A stretch of DNA of 64,000 nucleotides from Kitagawia praeruptora (GCA_037693485.1 CM075353.1:8256001-8320000); one strand, 5' to 3'; shown: positions 36,550 to 47,922, counted from the stretch's first letter. The notes: generated from the sequence alone by a model not told the origin. Numbers and translations are program-made.

Positions 36550-39500
36550 TGCCCCTCAAGCCGGTTTGGGCGATTCAGAGAAGGAGGCTTTCTGGGTCTG
36601 TCTAGATGAGTTGGTCGGAAGTATTCCTTACGACCAATTTGTAGTGATGGGTGGCGATTTCAATGGTCACATTGGTGAGAGGGCAGATGGCTACCCCAGC
36701 GCTCATAGGGGTTTTGGCTTCGGGGCCAAGAATGTCGGTGGGTCCGCGTTGTTGGAGTTTGCTACTGCCCAGGAGTTGGTAATTGTGAATTCTGTTTTTC
36801 AGAAGAGGGCTGAGCACCTCATCACCTTTAGTAGTGGGGGGCACAACACTCAAATCGATTACCTACTTTTGCGCAGTCGGGATGCTAGGACGTGCGTAGA
36901 TTGCAAGGTGTTCCGGAGTGAGGCGTGTGCATCTCAGCACCGTCTGCTGGCCATGGATCTAGTCATGGGGGGTCGAGTTGTTCGCAGGTCAAGAGAGTTC
37001 AGACCAAGAATCCTTTGGAAGGATTTGAAGGGCGAGAAGGCGGCCGAATTCAGGGAGTCTCTGTCCATCGAAGGTTGTTTTGCGCGTGGTGGAGATGCTA
37101 ACAGTAGGTGGACCAATGTGGCGAAGGCTATTCGGTGTGTGGGCGAGAAGGTGGTGGGGGTTTCCTCAGGAAGGTCCAGTGGTCATAAGGAGTCGTGGTG
37201 GTGGAACGAGGAGGTTCAAAAGAAAGTTAAGGCTAAACTTGCGCTCTTTAAAGAACTTTTATTCATGTGTGCAGGGGCGGAGAGGATTCTGAAGATGGAA
37301 GCGTACAAGGTGGCGAGACGAGAGGCAAAAAAGGCCGTGGCGAAAGCCAAAGAGGAAGCCTATGAGGGGCTGTACAAGCGCCTAGATACCAAGGAAGGAG
37401 CGAATGCTATCTTTAAACTAGCTAAAGCTAGGGAGAGAGGGCGGCGCGACCTGGGTTCTGTTAAGTTTGTTAAGGATGATTCAGGCCAGGTGTTACTGAA
37501 TGAAGAGGCTATCAAGGAGAGGTGGAGTTCGTATTTCCATAATCTTTTCAATGAGGCTAGGAGGAGTGGTACTGGTGTGGAGCAAGAGGTCCCTCCTTCG
37601 TCGGTGCTTTCTATCGGTTCTTGTGAGTGTATCAGCAAGGAGGAAGTCAAGGGTGCCCTTCTTAAGATGGCCAGAGGGAAGGCGGTTGGCCCGGATCAGA
37701 TCCCAATCGAGGCGTGGCTTTGTCTGGGTGAGGTTGGCGTTCAATGGCTAGCAGATCTGTTCAATGATCTCCTCTTGGGTGCTAAGATGCCAACTGAATG
37801 GAGGCATAGTATCGTGGTCCCTTTTTTCAAGAACAAAGGCGATGCCCAGAGTTGCAGTAACTACCGGGGTATTAAATTACTCAGCCATACTATGAAACTT
37901 TGGGAGAGAGTGGTTGAATGTCGGATTAGAAGATAAGTTGAAATCTCAGAGAATCAATTTGGTTTTATGCCGGGGAGATCGACGACCGAGGCCATCCATC
38001 TCGTCAGACGCCTTATGGAGAAGTTCAGGGAGCGTCGCAAAGACCTCCATATGGTGTTCATTGATCTTGAGAAGGCCTATGATAGCATCCCCCGTGAAGC
38101 TATTTGGAAGAGCCTTGAAGAGAGGAGAGTGACGTCTTCGTACGTTAGGGCGATTCAAGACATGTACTCCCAAGCTAGTTCTTGCGTTCGGACCCCAGTG
38201 GGTGACTCCTGTTTTTTCCCTGTTGAGATAGGCCTTCATCAGGGGTCGGCCCTAAGTCCTCTTCTTTTCGCCCTTATCCATGATGGCATGTCGCGAGGGA
38301 TTCAAGATACCGTCCCTTGGTGCATGCTCTTCGCTGATGATATCGTGTTAGTGGCAGAGTCGAGGGGGGAGGTGAACGAGAAGCTGGAACTTTGGAGATC
38401 TACTTTGGAGTCCCAAGGCTTACGTATGAGCCGATCTAAAACCGAGTATCTATGGTGTAACTTCAGTGGTGAGGAGAGCGAGGGGGGAGTGGAGGTTAAG
38501 ATTCAAGATCAGATCGTACCTAGTACGGACAAGTTCAAGTATCTAGGCTCGATCATCCAGAAGGAAGGTGAGGTTGAAGACGATGTCAAACATCGTATCA
38601 AGGCTGGGTGGCTAAGGTGGAGGGCAGCGTCAGGGGTGATGTGCGACAAGAAGGTCCCTTTAAAGTTGAAAGGGAAATTCTATAGAGCGGCAATCCGGCC
38701 TGCGATGCTATACGGTTCTGAGTGTTGGGCGGCGAAGAAGGCCCTCGAAAGAAAGCTGGAAGCGGCTGAAATGAGGATGTTACGGTGGTCGTGTGGGCGC
38801 ACGATGTTAGATAGAATCCTGAATGAGGTGTTTAGGAGCGAGCTTGAAGTGGCGCCTCTTTCTGCGTAAGTCAGGGAAGGGAGGTTGAGATGGTTCGGCC
38901 ACGTCCGTAGGAGGCTGGCTGAAGCCCCAGTGAGGAGGGTCGAGAGTCTTTCGGTGGTTGGGGTGAGGAGGAGAGGCAGACCGAGGAGGTCGTGGGAAGA
39001 GCAGCTTAGGATGGATCTGAAGGCCTTGAACTTGAATGAGACCATGACAGCGGACAGGTGCTCTTGGAGGCGTCATATCAGAGTGGTGGATTCTCTTTTA
39101 GGGAGCGGCTCTGTTATGGAGAGCCTCAGAGTTGGGTTATCTCGGTTAGCTTTATCTTAGAAGTTCAGCTTTTTTGGCATTTTTCGTTTTATTGTCTTCT
39201 ATTTGCCGGTTTTGCAGTTGCAGGGAGATTGGACCGGTCTTTTCTCTGTGTGCGGTTTACTATCTGTTGTCGTTTGCTTGTGGTTTATTATGCAGGGGGC
39301 CCGACCGGAGCTATTCTCACAAGCTGGTAGAGCGGAACGCATGAGGACCGCAGTAACATAATTCCAAGCAGGCGGGTAGGTCCCATGTGGAGAACGCCAT
39401 GGGCTCAGGTATTGCTTTGAACATTTTCGTACCATTTAGATTCCTGTGTATATAGCACCCACCATATCTGTCGTGCACGTAGCCGAGGGTCTTCACGGAA

Positions 39501-39618
39501 ACAGCCTCCCCGCCTTAAAAAAGCGGGGGTATGGTCTGCGTATAACTTACCCTCCCCAGACCCTGCTCTGAGCGGGATATACTGGGTATGTTTGGTTTGG
39601 TTTGGTTTGATTTGGTTT

Positions 39619-40030
39619 AGTTGGAGCACATTATTTTAAAATGAGTCAGATATAATAGATAAGTGAAAATTTATAAGTGCTACTCATTTTGATTTGACTC
39701 ATATAGCAAACCTTCGACATAAGCATACTTATAATCATCTGAATCCTTCTCAGAGCAGGGTCTGGGGAGGGTAAGTTATACTTCTGTTTGGTTGACATAT
39801 AGACATGTATTAACAACATAGATTATTTTTATTCTCAAAATAGTTGATAAAAGATAAAAGCAAATAACAATATTTATAGTCACAAATGTAAATACTACCC
39901 AAGAGTTGGAGCACATTATTTTTAAAATGAGTCAGATATAATAGATAAGTGAAAATTTATAAGTGCTACTCATTTTGATTTGACTCATATAGCAAACCTT
40001 CGACATAAGCATACTTATAATCATCTGGAA
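39619..40030. repeat. ~115-bp direct duplication with inverted RTE-end fragment between
   Basis: The segment from AGTTGGAGCACATTATTTT to ATAATCATCTG occurs at 39619-39737 and 39904-40027. Between the copies, 39744-39780 is the complement of the RTE 3' block at 39543-39576 (CTCAGAGCAGGGTCTGGGGA, then GGGTAAGTTATA). On the minus strand both copies encode DDYKYAYVEGLLYESNQNE then a stop. The 39904 copy extends upstream into CTYPLEVDFFYSLP, perhaps a last exon of an unrecognised gene or transposon. Confidence 0.75.
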
Positions 40031-40249
40031 GGCTGTAAAAGAAATCAACTTCCAAAGGATAAGTGCAATTTTCTTTGATGCCAGAAGAACTTTAGTAGTT
40101 AATCGTCCATTTTTCATTACTTCTGTTGTCAACTGCATCCTTCTCTCAGCTGAATCGGACTTATGTTGAAAACAATTAGCAAGTCGTGCTACCGATGAGC
40201 ACCGGTGCTGAAGGTGTAGAAACTGCTTTAAAATTAGCAAGAAAATGCA

Positions 40250-41540
40250 GTTATCAGAAGAAAAAGATTCCCAAAGATGAGGTATTTATACGTTATTAAT
40301 TTTGCGTTGTTTAATCATGTTTCTGCTTCGGCATATCTACTTGGTGGTATATGAAGAATTTACAGGGAGCACTAGATATATATCTTGTCCTTATCTTATT
40401 CAAACTTTCTGTGGTTGAAGGCTGGGTTAACATCATGTGTTTCTAAACTTGACTCTGCACTTTGAACTAGTAGACAACTTTTTATTTCTTTTAGTTACAT
40501 CCACAGGTAAATGAAATCTGAAGTTATACCTCATTAATTCGTTGTAGCTTCCTTTTATGTTTGGTAGAGGTTTTCTTTTCTAAGCTATGTTAATAGGCAT
40601 GGTTCAAGCCATGTCAGTCTCCAATCTTTAGCTCCAGGTTACTGATTTAAAAATAAGCCATTGATTGTGTCTTTGCTGGAAATCTTATGCATGTAACATG
40701 ATTTACCTAAGATGCTGCGAGAGAAACCAAAAACAGTCTCCCATAAAACATCTAGTACATGTGATGTGACCATTGCGGGCTCGACTTGTATGGTGCATGA
40801 ATATGCATTAATCACGAATAAATTTATTTTCTCATGTAGACTCGATCAATAATGTTTGGGACACAAACTGATTCCATTACTCCGGGATGACTTGATTATT
40901 TAAGCAAATTCAAATCTCCTAAATTCATTTCCTTGATCAAATTTCAATAAATTTGAACCCCTAAACAAATATTGTCGCTACCGGTAACCAAGTTTTGAGG
41001 TCATTAATGAATGTCAGTGCCATTGGCTTTTGTTGAAATTTGACACAGGTAGTACTTCTAATCTCATTTCTTATGCTCATTAAAATTCTTTGAGTTCGGG
41101 GAAAAACCAGAACATTAGGTTACTAGAAAGATAGAAACATATTGCTACAGGAGAAAATCATCTATGTCTAGGCTCATTTGCTATTTTATCTCCAAATGTG
41201 CTAAAAAGCCTAAAATGTACTAGTACAGTGGTATACAGAAGTTCATTGTGTACAAGTACCAGTATAGCAAGACAATAACCTCGTTCTTGGTCTATCAAGA
41301 GGGCGGTAATTGGTAACAAAAAATACCATATATATGGATATTTGAATTGATGTATTGTTTCAACGAAAAATGTGAAAGAATTTCAAGATCGGTTCAGGCA
41401 GACTGGTGCTCGGAAGGCTCTGTTCCGAGAAAAAAAGTTCGTGAAATTTTTTTCTGAATTTTATTTTAGAAAGACGTCTTCTTGGAAATATTTTCCAAAA
41501 TCAAAGTTATTTTCCGGCAAACTGACTAGCTAACCATTTA
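40250..41540. other. Intergenic stretch, no gene seen
   Basis: AT-rich sequence with only short frames on either strand, no recognisable motif and no clear MITE ends. It lies downstream of the heat-stress factor gene. Confidence 0.5.
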
Positions 41541-41544
41541 CCAT

Positions 41545-42734
41545 CTAATGATTCTGAAAACAATCTGATCTACCAACATATTTATTTTCTTCTACTTCAA
41601 AACTAAACAGACCCGACTCTTCTTTTGCCCTATTATTCAGCAGTTGTTGCCAAAACTGCTTATCAAGACCTTTATTTTCTCCATCACATCTCTGCTGACT
41701 CTCTTCACAGGTTTCTTCTAGTTCCTGCATTCCCATAGAAAGTGTTTTTATCACAGGGACTTTAATATCACCAAAATCCTTTGTTCTCGATTCAGCATAA
41801 AACCGCCCCTGAAACTCGCCACTTCCATATGCTTGATCACTTGCCTTACTTCTCTTCTTACTAATTGTTTCCACAAGTTCATGATCCCTTCTACCTGATT
41901 TAATGAACTTCGGTATTAAACTTGGATTTTGTATCATTCTTGCTAAGAAGCCCATGATATGTTGCTGCTTTATCTCGGTCTCTTTTAATCTACATTTAAT
42001 TTCTCTTAGGTGTGCTTTAGTGCTTCGTTGCTCTTGTTCAAGTCTAACCAGCTCCATCCTTAAGACTTTCTTGTCAAACTTCGAGCGATCAGTTCCTACT
42101 TCTGGTCCACACTGAACTACTTGAGTACAAGAATCATTGGGACGTTGGAGAGGATAATGAGGTTGAGAAGGTGGATTTCTCCTCTTTACCTGTTTCAAAA
42201 GATGCCTCTGTCCTCTTAAAAACCATTCACTAGCAAACTCTAATTTCTCCGGATCAACTTTTCTAAAACCCTGCATATATTTTAGTGACCAGGAGACATT
42301 GAGTAATTGATGAACCCTATCTTAAATAAGCACATTGAAATGCGTGAAAAAATCAGAGGGTCGTAGTATTGATATAAACTAGAGATAAAATGAGAACTTT
42401 AGAATCGACTTAGCTTGAATAAGATAGTACTTACATACGTATTAAGCTGCCTGATAAAACTTGAAAGTTTACAATGCTTAAAGTACTTGGGAAGAACTTG
42501 AAGGGCTAAAGCGTCGGGATCCCAAACAACAAAACTATTGTTGTCTTTGCTCCAAGAAACAATATGGTTGGTCTCTGAATCATCCACAAGGTCCCAAATC
42601 TTGCCAAGAAACGGGGGAGGGCTCGCGCCTTGGAGCCCTTCCATTGCTTGTGGAACATTAATAGATGTCTCACCCCAATGAGATGAACTTAATCCATTGA
42701 CTTCTAGTACTGGCACTAAGCCTAGTTGATCCAT
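41545..42734 (-). CDS. Class A heat-stress transcription factor (HsfA2/A6/A7-like)
   Basis: A trimeric nuclear activator that binds heat-shock elements. Exons 42435-42734 and 41545-42270 give 342 codons. The 164-bp intron lies at NTY|GF in the DNA-binding domain, the conserved Hsf position. The domain runs from PPPFLGKIWDLVDD to about RGQRHLLKQVKRRN, with the recognition-helix string SSFIRQLNTYGFRKV. HR-A/B (about residues 140-195) has the long class A spacing (LVRLEQEQRSTKAHLREIK, GFLARMIQNPS). A basic KKRSK fits a nuclear signal, and DKQFWQQLLNN near the C-terminus is an AHA activation motif. Two usually conserved spots are changed: FKHNNF is FKHCKL and DPDRWEFAN is DPEKLEFAS. A TATA box (TATATAATC on the coding strand) lies at about 42931. 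Confidence 0.92.
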
Positions 42735-42930
42735 ACTAGAAGCAGTGTATATCCAAAAAGGGCTTTAATTTACGGTATGTAAGCTATGCAACTATATATA
42801 TTGACAACTATGCATAAGACTAATATATGCACGCAAACCTCAAATCTACCAAGGGATATGAGGATTAAAAGAAATGTGAATGGATTTAGAAGTTGGTAAA
42901 ACTCTGGGAAGAAACAGAGGAGAAAGAAGA

Positions 42931-42940
42931 GATTATATAA
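42931..42940 (-). promoter_or_regulatory. TATA box of the heat-stress factor gene
   Basis: The plus strand reads GATTATATAA; on the coding strand this is TTATATAATC, about 200 bp before the ATG at 42734. The distance implies a leader of about 170 nt. I found no perfect nGAAnnTTCnnGAAn heat-shock element nearby. Confidence 0.55.
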
Positions 42941-43238
42941 GTGAAGTGAGACTAAGAGTGACTAAGATCTGTGAACTGCATTAAGACATTAAGCAATAAC
43001 AAGAATATTTATATATTTATGCTGAGTGGATTCATGGACAGATGGCAAGTTAATGATGAAAGGGGATCAAAATGGGCCTCACTAAAATGATCCCCCGTGT
43101 CTTTCTACATTGGGAAGTAGTTAAGCAAACCGTTTACTTTTGTTTCTTTAATATCAGCCAAAGGCCAGTTGTAAACCAAGTGTTGAAACATGTGTTAGCA
43201 CTCAGACAAAAGGGGAAAGAAGTATGAGTACCATTATA

Positions 43239-43541
43239 CTCCCTCCGTCCCAATGAGATGTTTACGTTTACTTTTTGCACGGAAACCAAGAATTGTGATT
43301 AAAATAATTGAAGTAGTGGGTGTAATAGTGATTTTATAGTTAAAATAAGTGAAGTAGTGGGTGTAATAGTGATTTTATAGTTAAAATAAGTGAAGTAGTG
43401 GGTGTAATAGTGTAAAGTATTGTTAAAATAAGTGAAGTAGTGGGTGTAATAGTGTTAAAACTTACTATTTTAGGAAACGTAAAGAATTGGTTGGGACATC
43501 CCAAAAAGGAAAGTGTAAACAATTGGTTGGGACGGAGGGAG
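43239..43541. mobile_element. Stowaway MITE with an internal minisatellite
   Basis: The ends CTCCCTCCGTCCC and GGGACGGAGGGAG are exact complements and are flanked by TA. Inside, GTTAAAATAAGTGAAGTAGT followed by GGGTGTAATAGT is repeated about four times between 43294 and 43450. This makes it about 50 bp longer than the other Stowaway copies here. Confidence 0.9.
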
Positions 43542-43799
43542 TAAAGATTTGATGGTATATGTATGAAGAATGAGATATGGTCACAGTTAGTTGTTAAGCA
43601 ACACAAACTGATAGAAGTTGATCACCCTGAAAATAGTCCTCGTGAAAATAAGAATGATGTTGCGTTTAACATGAATGTTGTTGGCGCGAAGTCTTGTGCA
43701 ATTGGTACGACTATTATCACGCTGTCTCCCTCCAGTAAAAGGATGAAAAACAAGTTTCCGTTAACACAAGTGAACATGTTAGAATAGCGGTAAATGTAC

Positions 43800-45389
43800 A
43801 TTTTCGAAACCCGATTGCCATGAAAACAACAATCAAAAACAGAAAAATCAGATATCAAAGTATAATTATTATGCCGAGTACTCCACAGTCCCCAGTAATC
43901 AAACTACGCATTTGCAATGTCACTCATGACTAAACTAAGATTGTGCTCTTATGGTCCCCCTCGACCTCCCAATCAAATTCTTGCAATCTAAGCAGTTTCT
44001 AGGTGAAAGGTCGCTTTAGAAAGTGTAGTTGGTAGACAGGTGCCAATCTTGGAGTGGTGGTACTCAATAATTTGTGCTGGACGAAATTACATTTCCTGTT
44101 AATTAATAGTCTATAATTTGATTTGCTAAGTAGAACAAGGGTAGTAAAGAAAATAATGCCTATCTAATCAGTTTAAAAATCAAACAAATAATTAAATTAA
44201 AAAGGCAACTAACAACTATTCTGGATGTGGCTTGACATGTTTGTACAAGAACAAAACTAGACAGATATCTACAGCAGTGAGACCCTAAACTAGAAACTCC
44301 AATCACTCAATCAGTCAGTCTATTTATTAGAGCACATTCTATAGAGGTAATCCTGTAAGCATGAGGTTTGCAACAAACTACTAAGGTTCTTGATTCTTTG
44401 CTTTTACTGCAAATCGCTGAAACTCGAACAATAAAGACTATATCCCTCTTTGTAAATTCCAAAAAAAAAAAAAAATTTAATAGAACTATTATTGAATGTA
44501 GTTTGAAATTACCCCACAAAATCTAGAATGTTATGGGAACCGCAAATTCTCTTTATTTCTAAGCCAGCAAGGTCAAAAGAAGGTAACCTATGTCCAAAGC
44601 AAATATAAAGAGGACCTAGAAATCGATGACAAACAACACAACATGTAAAATGCAAGTTACAAAATGTGAGCACACTGAATTAAACATCTATATACAAAAT
44701 GCAGCTAACGACAACCGTTAGTATGCACTTTAGTTTGTTATTACATTTAACTCAAGGCTATGTTAGGCGAGTACCTGTTAGGAGGCACATACATGTGCTT
44801 CAGAGTTCAGACATCAGTTCCAGTTTCATCCTCTTTCTTCCTTTGCAGTATCTGATGTTAGGGGGTTTCACCATACGCAGTTGAAGCGCAATACGTAATA
44901 CAGAAGGTAATTTGACTCTGCACACTATGACACAAAAGGGAGAGGTATTCACTCTTTAGTCCTTCAACCATTTACAATTGATATCATCCGAGACTAGAAA
45001 TTTCCAGAAAAACATTTTCGGGGAGCCATGTTGATGGCATAGCACTTCAAGTGTGCATAATAAAAGGGGATGGGGGAATCAGAAAAGTGTAAGTAGATAA
45101 ATTTACTTTTATAGAAATAGCAGAAGATCAAACTTTGGCCCATAGAACATATTGTGTGTTACAATCAAATCTTTGCTCTTCTAATCAAAGTATAATGACT
45201 TAATTAATACAACTCAGTTAAGCTTGAAACTGATAAGCAAAACTATACGAAAACAAACCATAAAGTCATTACCATTACAAAACGAAGAACAATTATATAT
45301 AGAGAGATTTTCTTACATAAATCCGCTAATATAACTACTTCAAAGATCAATCAAAAACATAAAAAACCGCCACTACACCACTTCATAAA
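43800..45389. other. Intergenic stretch, no gene seen
   Basis: AT-rich sequence containing short frames only and an A15 run at about 44461. Its right end may hold the 3' UTR of the gene at 45390. Confidence 0.45.
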
Positions 45390-45893
45390 TCAAAGAAAAA
45401 CCGGTTGTCCCTGATCGTTCCTCTTAAATCGAAGAATCGGCACACCATCATATTCAAGTACATTAACAATTTCATCAAATAACACCTCACCAAGCACATC
45501 AACATCCAAACAAGCACTTCCTAACCAACCCTTTAAATTCCGCAAATTTACAAGAAACGTAGCATTATCGACATTATCAACTTCAAGTAGAGGCGCCACG
45601 GCAAGTCGAGGAAGATACAAAAGCTCAATTTTGTCAGCAACAAGGTGTGGCTGGGCATTGGTTTGTGCTCGTTCATATTGAAAATTGAGTGATAACATTT
45701 TGCATGAAAGATTGTTTAGTAGCTCCAAATCGAAATGGATATTATTTGCACCAGCCCTAGCAAGATTTCGACGTTCAAGATCGATTTGTTCGACTTTGTT
45801 TTGAGCCTCTAGTTGGGCAGTTTGTGTGTGTTCTCGCATAGTAATAAGAAGAGTCATCGACTCAATGTCGTTGTTTGTAGGGTTTTGATTCAT
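45390..45893 (-). CDS. Unrecognised intronless protein, 167 residues
   Basis: One uninterrupted frame from an ATG at 45893 to a stop at 45390. A TATA box (ATATATAAAG on the coding strand, about 45937) lies about 45 bp upstream. I do not recognise the family. The first third (residues 10-60) is polar and probably helical or coiled (TAQLEAQNKVEQIDLERRNL). The second part reads LLYLPRLAVAPLLEVDN and LKGWLGSACLDVDVL and looks like a folded domain. There is no signal peptide, membrane helix or known motif. The composition is unlike the transposons around it, and the frame is long for this AT content, so I think it is a real gene. An antisense or transposon-derived frame is possible. Confidence 0.6.
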   Translation of the reverse strand: MNQNPTNNDIESMTLLITMREHTQTAQLEAQNKVEQIDLERRNLARAGANNIHFDLELLNNLSCKMLSLNFQYERAQTNAQPHLVADKIELLYLPRLAVAPLLEVDNVDNATFLVNLRNLKGWLGSACLDVDVLGEVLFDEIVNVLEYDGVPILRFKRNDQGQPVFL

Positions 45894-46009
45894 AGCTTCT
45901 AGTTATTCGATAGCTGCTAGTTGTTTATGTCCTCTTTATATATGTACCGGTTCACCCGAGATTTATCGTAACAATACTCATCATTTTAAGGTATACATAA
46001 AACCTTAAG

Positions 46010-46494
46010 GTGTCAGTCGATGCAGCTATTTTTCAGGAACAAGAGAAGGTTGGTTTTGGTCTGGTTGCGAGAGATTCGGATGGTATGCTTATAGAGGCTA
46101 AAACAGTGGTCCATAACGATCTGATCTCACCTGTCCTAGCAGAGGCTATGGCAGTCAAAGAAGCCTTGAGTTGGATCGAGGCTAGGAAATGGCCAGGAGT
46201 TACACTGGAGACTGACTGCCTTGTTGTGGTTCAAGCAATCAGGAGTAAAACTCCAATGAGGTCTCGCTTTGGTCAGGTTGTTACGGAATGCCGTAACTTC
46301 ATGCACCGTTTAAACAATATTGAGTTGTTATTCGTTAAACGATCTGCAAATATGGTCGCCCATACGCTTGCTAGGGAGTCATATGCTTTACCAGGTCGTA
46401 GTTTTAATAGGTGGTCTGTACCTATTAATGTTCTGAGATGTATTGAGTTGGATTTAAGTTAATAAAATTTCTCAGCATTTTGTCAAAAAAAAAA
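46010..46494 (+). pseudogene. 5'-truncated L1 LINE with RNase H domain
   Basis: The frame starts inside an element: VSVDAAIF then GFGLVARDSDG, LAEAMAVKEALSWIEA, VTLETDCLVVVQAI and RSANMVAHTLARES. This is the plant L1 RNase H (RVT_3) domain, with its acidic residues D (SVDAA), E (AEAMAVKEA) and D (ETDC). The stop is at 46460-46462, followed by GCATTTTGTC and a run of A. Everything upstream (endonuclease, reverse transcriptase) is missing, as usual for incomplete reverse transcription. A target duplication is doubtful; AATACTC occurs on both sides (about 45973 and 46491). The surviving domain has no stop or frameshift. Confidence 0.85.
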
Positions 46495-46502
46495 AAATAC
46501 TC

Positions 46503-46748
46503 TAAGGGTCCGTTTGGATAAGGGTTGGGTTGGGTCGGGTTCAAAGGGTTGGGTTGGGTTGGGTCGGGTTCAAATTTAAAAATTCGTTTTTGAGAAAATT
46601 TTAAAAATAAAGTGTTGGATTTTGGATTTAATATGTAATACTATTCTAATTCTTTCATAAACTATCAAAACCCAACACTTTACATTTAAAATTTTCTCAA
46701 AAATTAATTTTTAAATTTGAACTCGACCCGACCCAACCCAACCCTTCT
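46503..46748. mobile_element. Foldback MITE with GGGTTGGG repeats
   Basis: GGGTTGGGTTGGGTCGGGTT at 46520 is matched by the complement AACTCGACCCGACCCAACCC near 46725. The next 50 bases (TTTTGAGAAAATTTTAAA) pair as well. It lies directly after the A tail of the L1 fragment. The G-rich strand resembles a telomere repeat only superficially. Confidence 0.65.
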
Positions 46749-47519
46749 CAACCTCCAAATTTTAAAATTAATTTTAAATTTTCATAAATTGTATTAATAA
46801 AAATAGTACATTTTATGAAATTATGTTATTATAATATTTATTTTTATACTATCCTTATGACAGATATATATAAAGCTCTTAAAATGCATCAAGAAATATA
46901 AAGTCATATCATATGCAGCAGAAGTTTTCTAAATATAAATAAAAATATTCTTTGACCTTGGAATACAAACACAACTGTCACATTTAAGATAATTTGTCTG
47001 GGTAATGTGCACATAAGAGTCAAACATGCCAAATAAGCCCTCTCTTGAAGCCTTTCCAGTCACACTGCAATTTCTGCAAAACAAAGTGCAACAACACTAG
47101 TCAGTATTATTAACATAAGATCCTGGTAAGGCTTTCTTCTAATACCTTAAGGTTTTAGAGTGACCGGTTACTTAACATGGTATAAGGGTTCGAACCACAT
47201 AACAGTTTGCATAATCCTTGGTTGAATCTTCACTAATGTTAAGTATTCTGCACTATCTTTTATAATTAAGAACGTAAGTAGCATGTCTGGTGTTTGCTAC
47301 CCTTGAATTTCATTGGTTTGATCAAACACATACATCATTTCATGATTAAGAATAATTTCATCTAAAATGTGAAAGACTTAGAAACAACAGCAAAAATAGT
47401 TGTAACAAAAGAATTAACATATAAGCCAGATTATCGTTCTCGAGTGTGTAAGGATCCTCACACTCCTGAACTACGTCATTCACAGTTTTTAGGCCAACCG
47501 AGAATAAGAATTGTTAATC

Positions 47520-47888
47520 TGATACGGTTCCACAGCCCCAGACACGCACCAGTAGGATAAGGAGAGTTCCCCAGAAGTTTACTGACTACACTCTTGGATA
47601 ATTCCTACAAAAGTGGAACTGTTGCTATTTTAATTAATATTTATTCTGTAACTGTCTATTAGCATTTATTTAGGAGTCTGCATATTAGCACTAAAGTGTA
47701 TGCTCTAAAGCCACGTTCATTATCCCATTAGGCCATACACCCATTACTTCTTTTATTATGTAACTGCAGCCTCTATATACAGATGGCTAGAGCAGAATAT
47801 TAGGATTTTATGAATGAAATTAAGCATGTTTTCTTCTTCTTCTTTCTGGGAGTAAACCTGTACTCGAAACAGGAATATTTACCTATCA
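47520..47888 (+). repeat. 5' LTR of the chromovirus
   Basis: Starts TGATACGGTTCCACAGCC and ends TTTACCTATCA. It contains a TATA-like CTATATACAG at about 47773. Its first bases also encode the last residues of the integrase frame in the 3' copy. Confidence 0.95.
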
Positions 47889-47922
47889 ATTGGTGCTTTC
47901 ATTGAATTCCTTTCCTTCTACC

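Larger units (their letters stand above)
35304..39160 (+). pseudogene. RTE endonuclease-reverse transcriptase, disrupted
   Basis: APE-type endonuclease first: LRVGSLNLGTLSGK, then CIQETRWKG, and after the insertion MGGDFNGHIG and IDYLLL. The reverse transcriptase follows: DQIPIEAW, SNYRGIKLLS, QFGFMPGRSTTEAI, DLEKAYDSIPR, HQGSALSPLLF, then the catalytic FADDIVL, KFKYLGSII and finally RLRWFGHVRRR. The frame is broken by the hAT element at 35635-36549 and by two in-frame stops, TAA at 37934-37936 and 38867-38869. Without the insert and its 8-bp duplication both halves are in one frame, about 977 codons. So few lesions suggest a fairly young copy. Its codon use and GC content differ sharply from the host genes. 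Confidence 0.9.
34855..39618 (+). mobile_element. RTE-clade LINE, near full length, with hAT insertion
   Basis: A GC-richer island (compared with its surroundings) running from a probable 5' UTR near 34855 through one long frame to a 3' UTR. The 3' end contains CGAGGGTCTTC-ACGGAAACAGCC, GTATGGTCTGCG and TACCCTCCCCAGACCC, the conserved 3' block of plant RTE elements. It ends with a short (TTTGG)n tail at about 39590-39617, which is RTE style and not poly(A). The 5' end is an estimate. Confidence 0.75.
29757..39916. repeat. 39-bp direct repeat bounding a 10-kb composite insertion
   Basis: AGTCACAAATGTAAATACTA-CCCAAGAGTTGGAGCACAT occurs at 29757-29795 and again, exactly, at 39878-39916. Its last 13 bases also follow directly on the tail of the RTE element at 39619-39631. 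Everything between is transposon or unassigned sequence. Confidence 0.9.

Noticed and set aside
46503..46570. Interstitial telomere-like repeat (GGGTTGGG)
   Set aside because: The plant telomere unit is TTTAGGG; this run is a MITE arm with an inverted partner at 46725.
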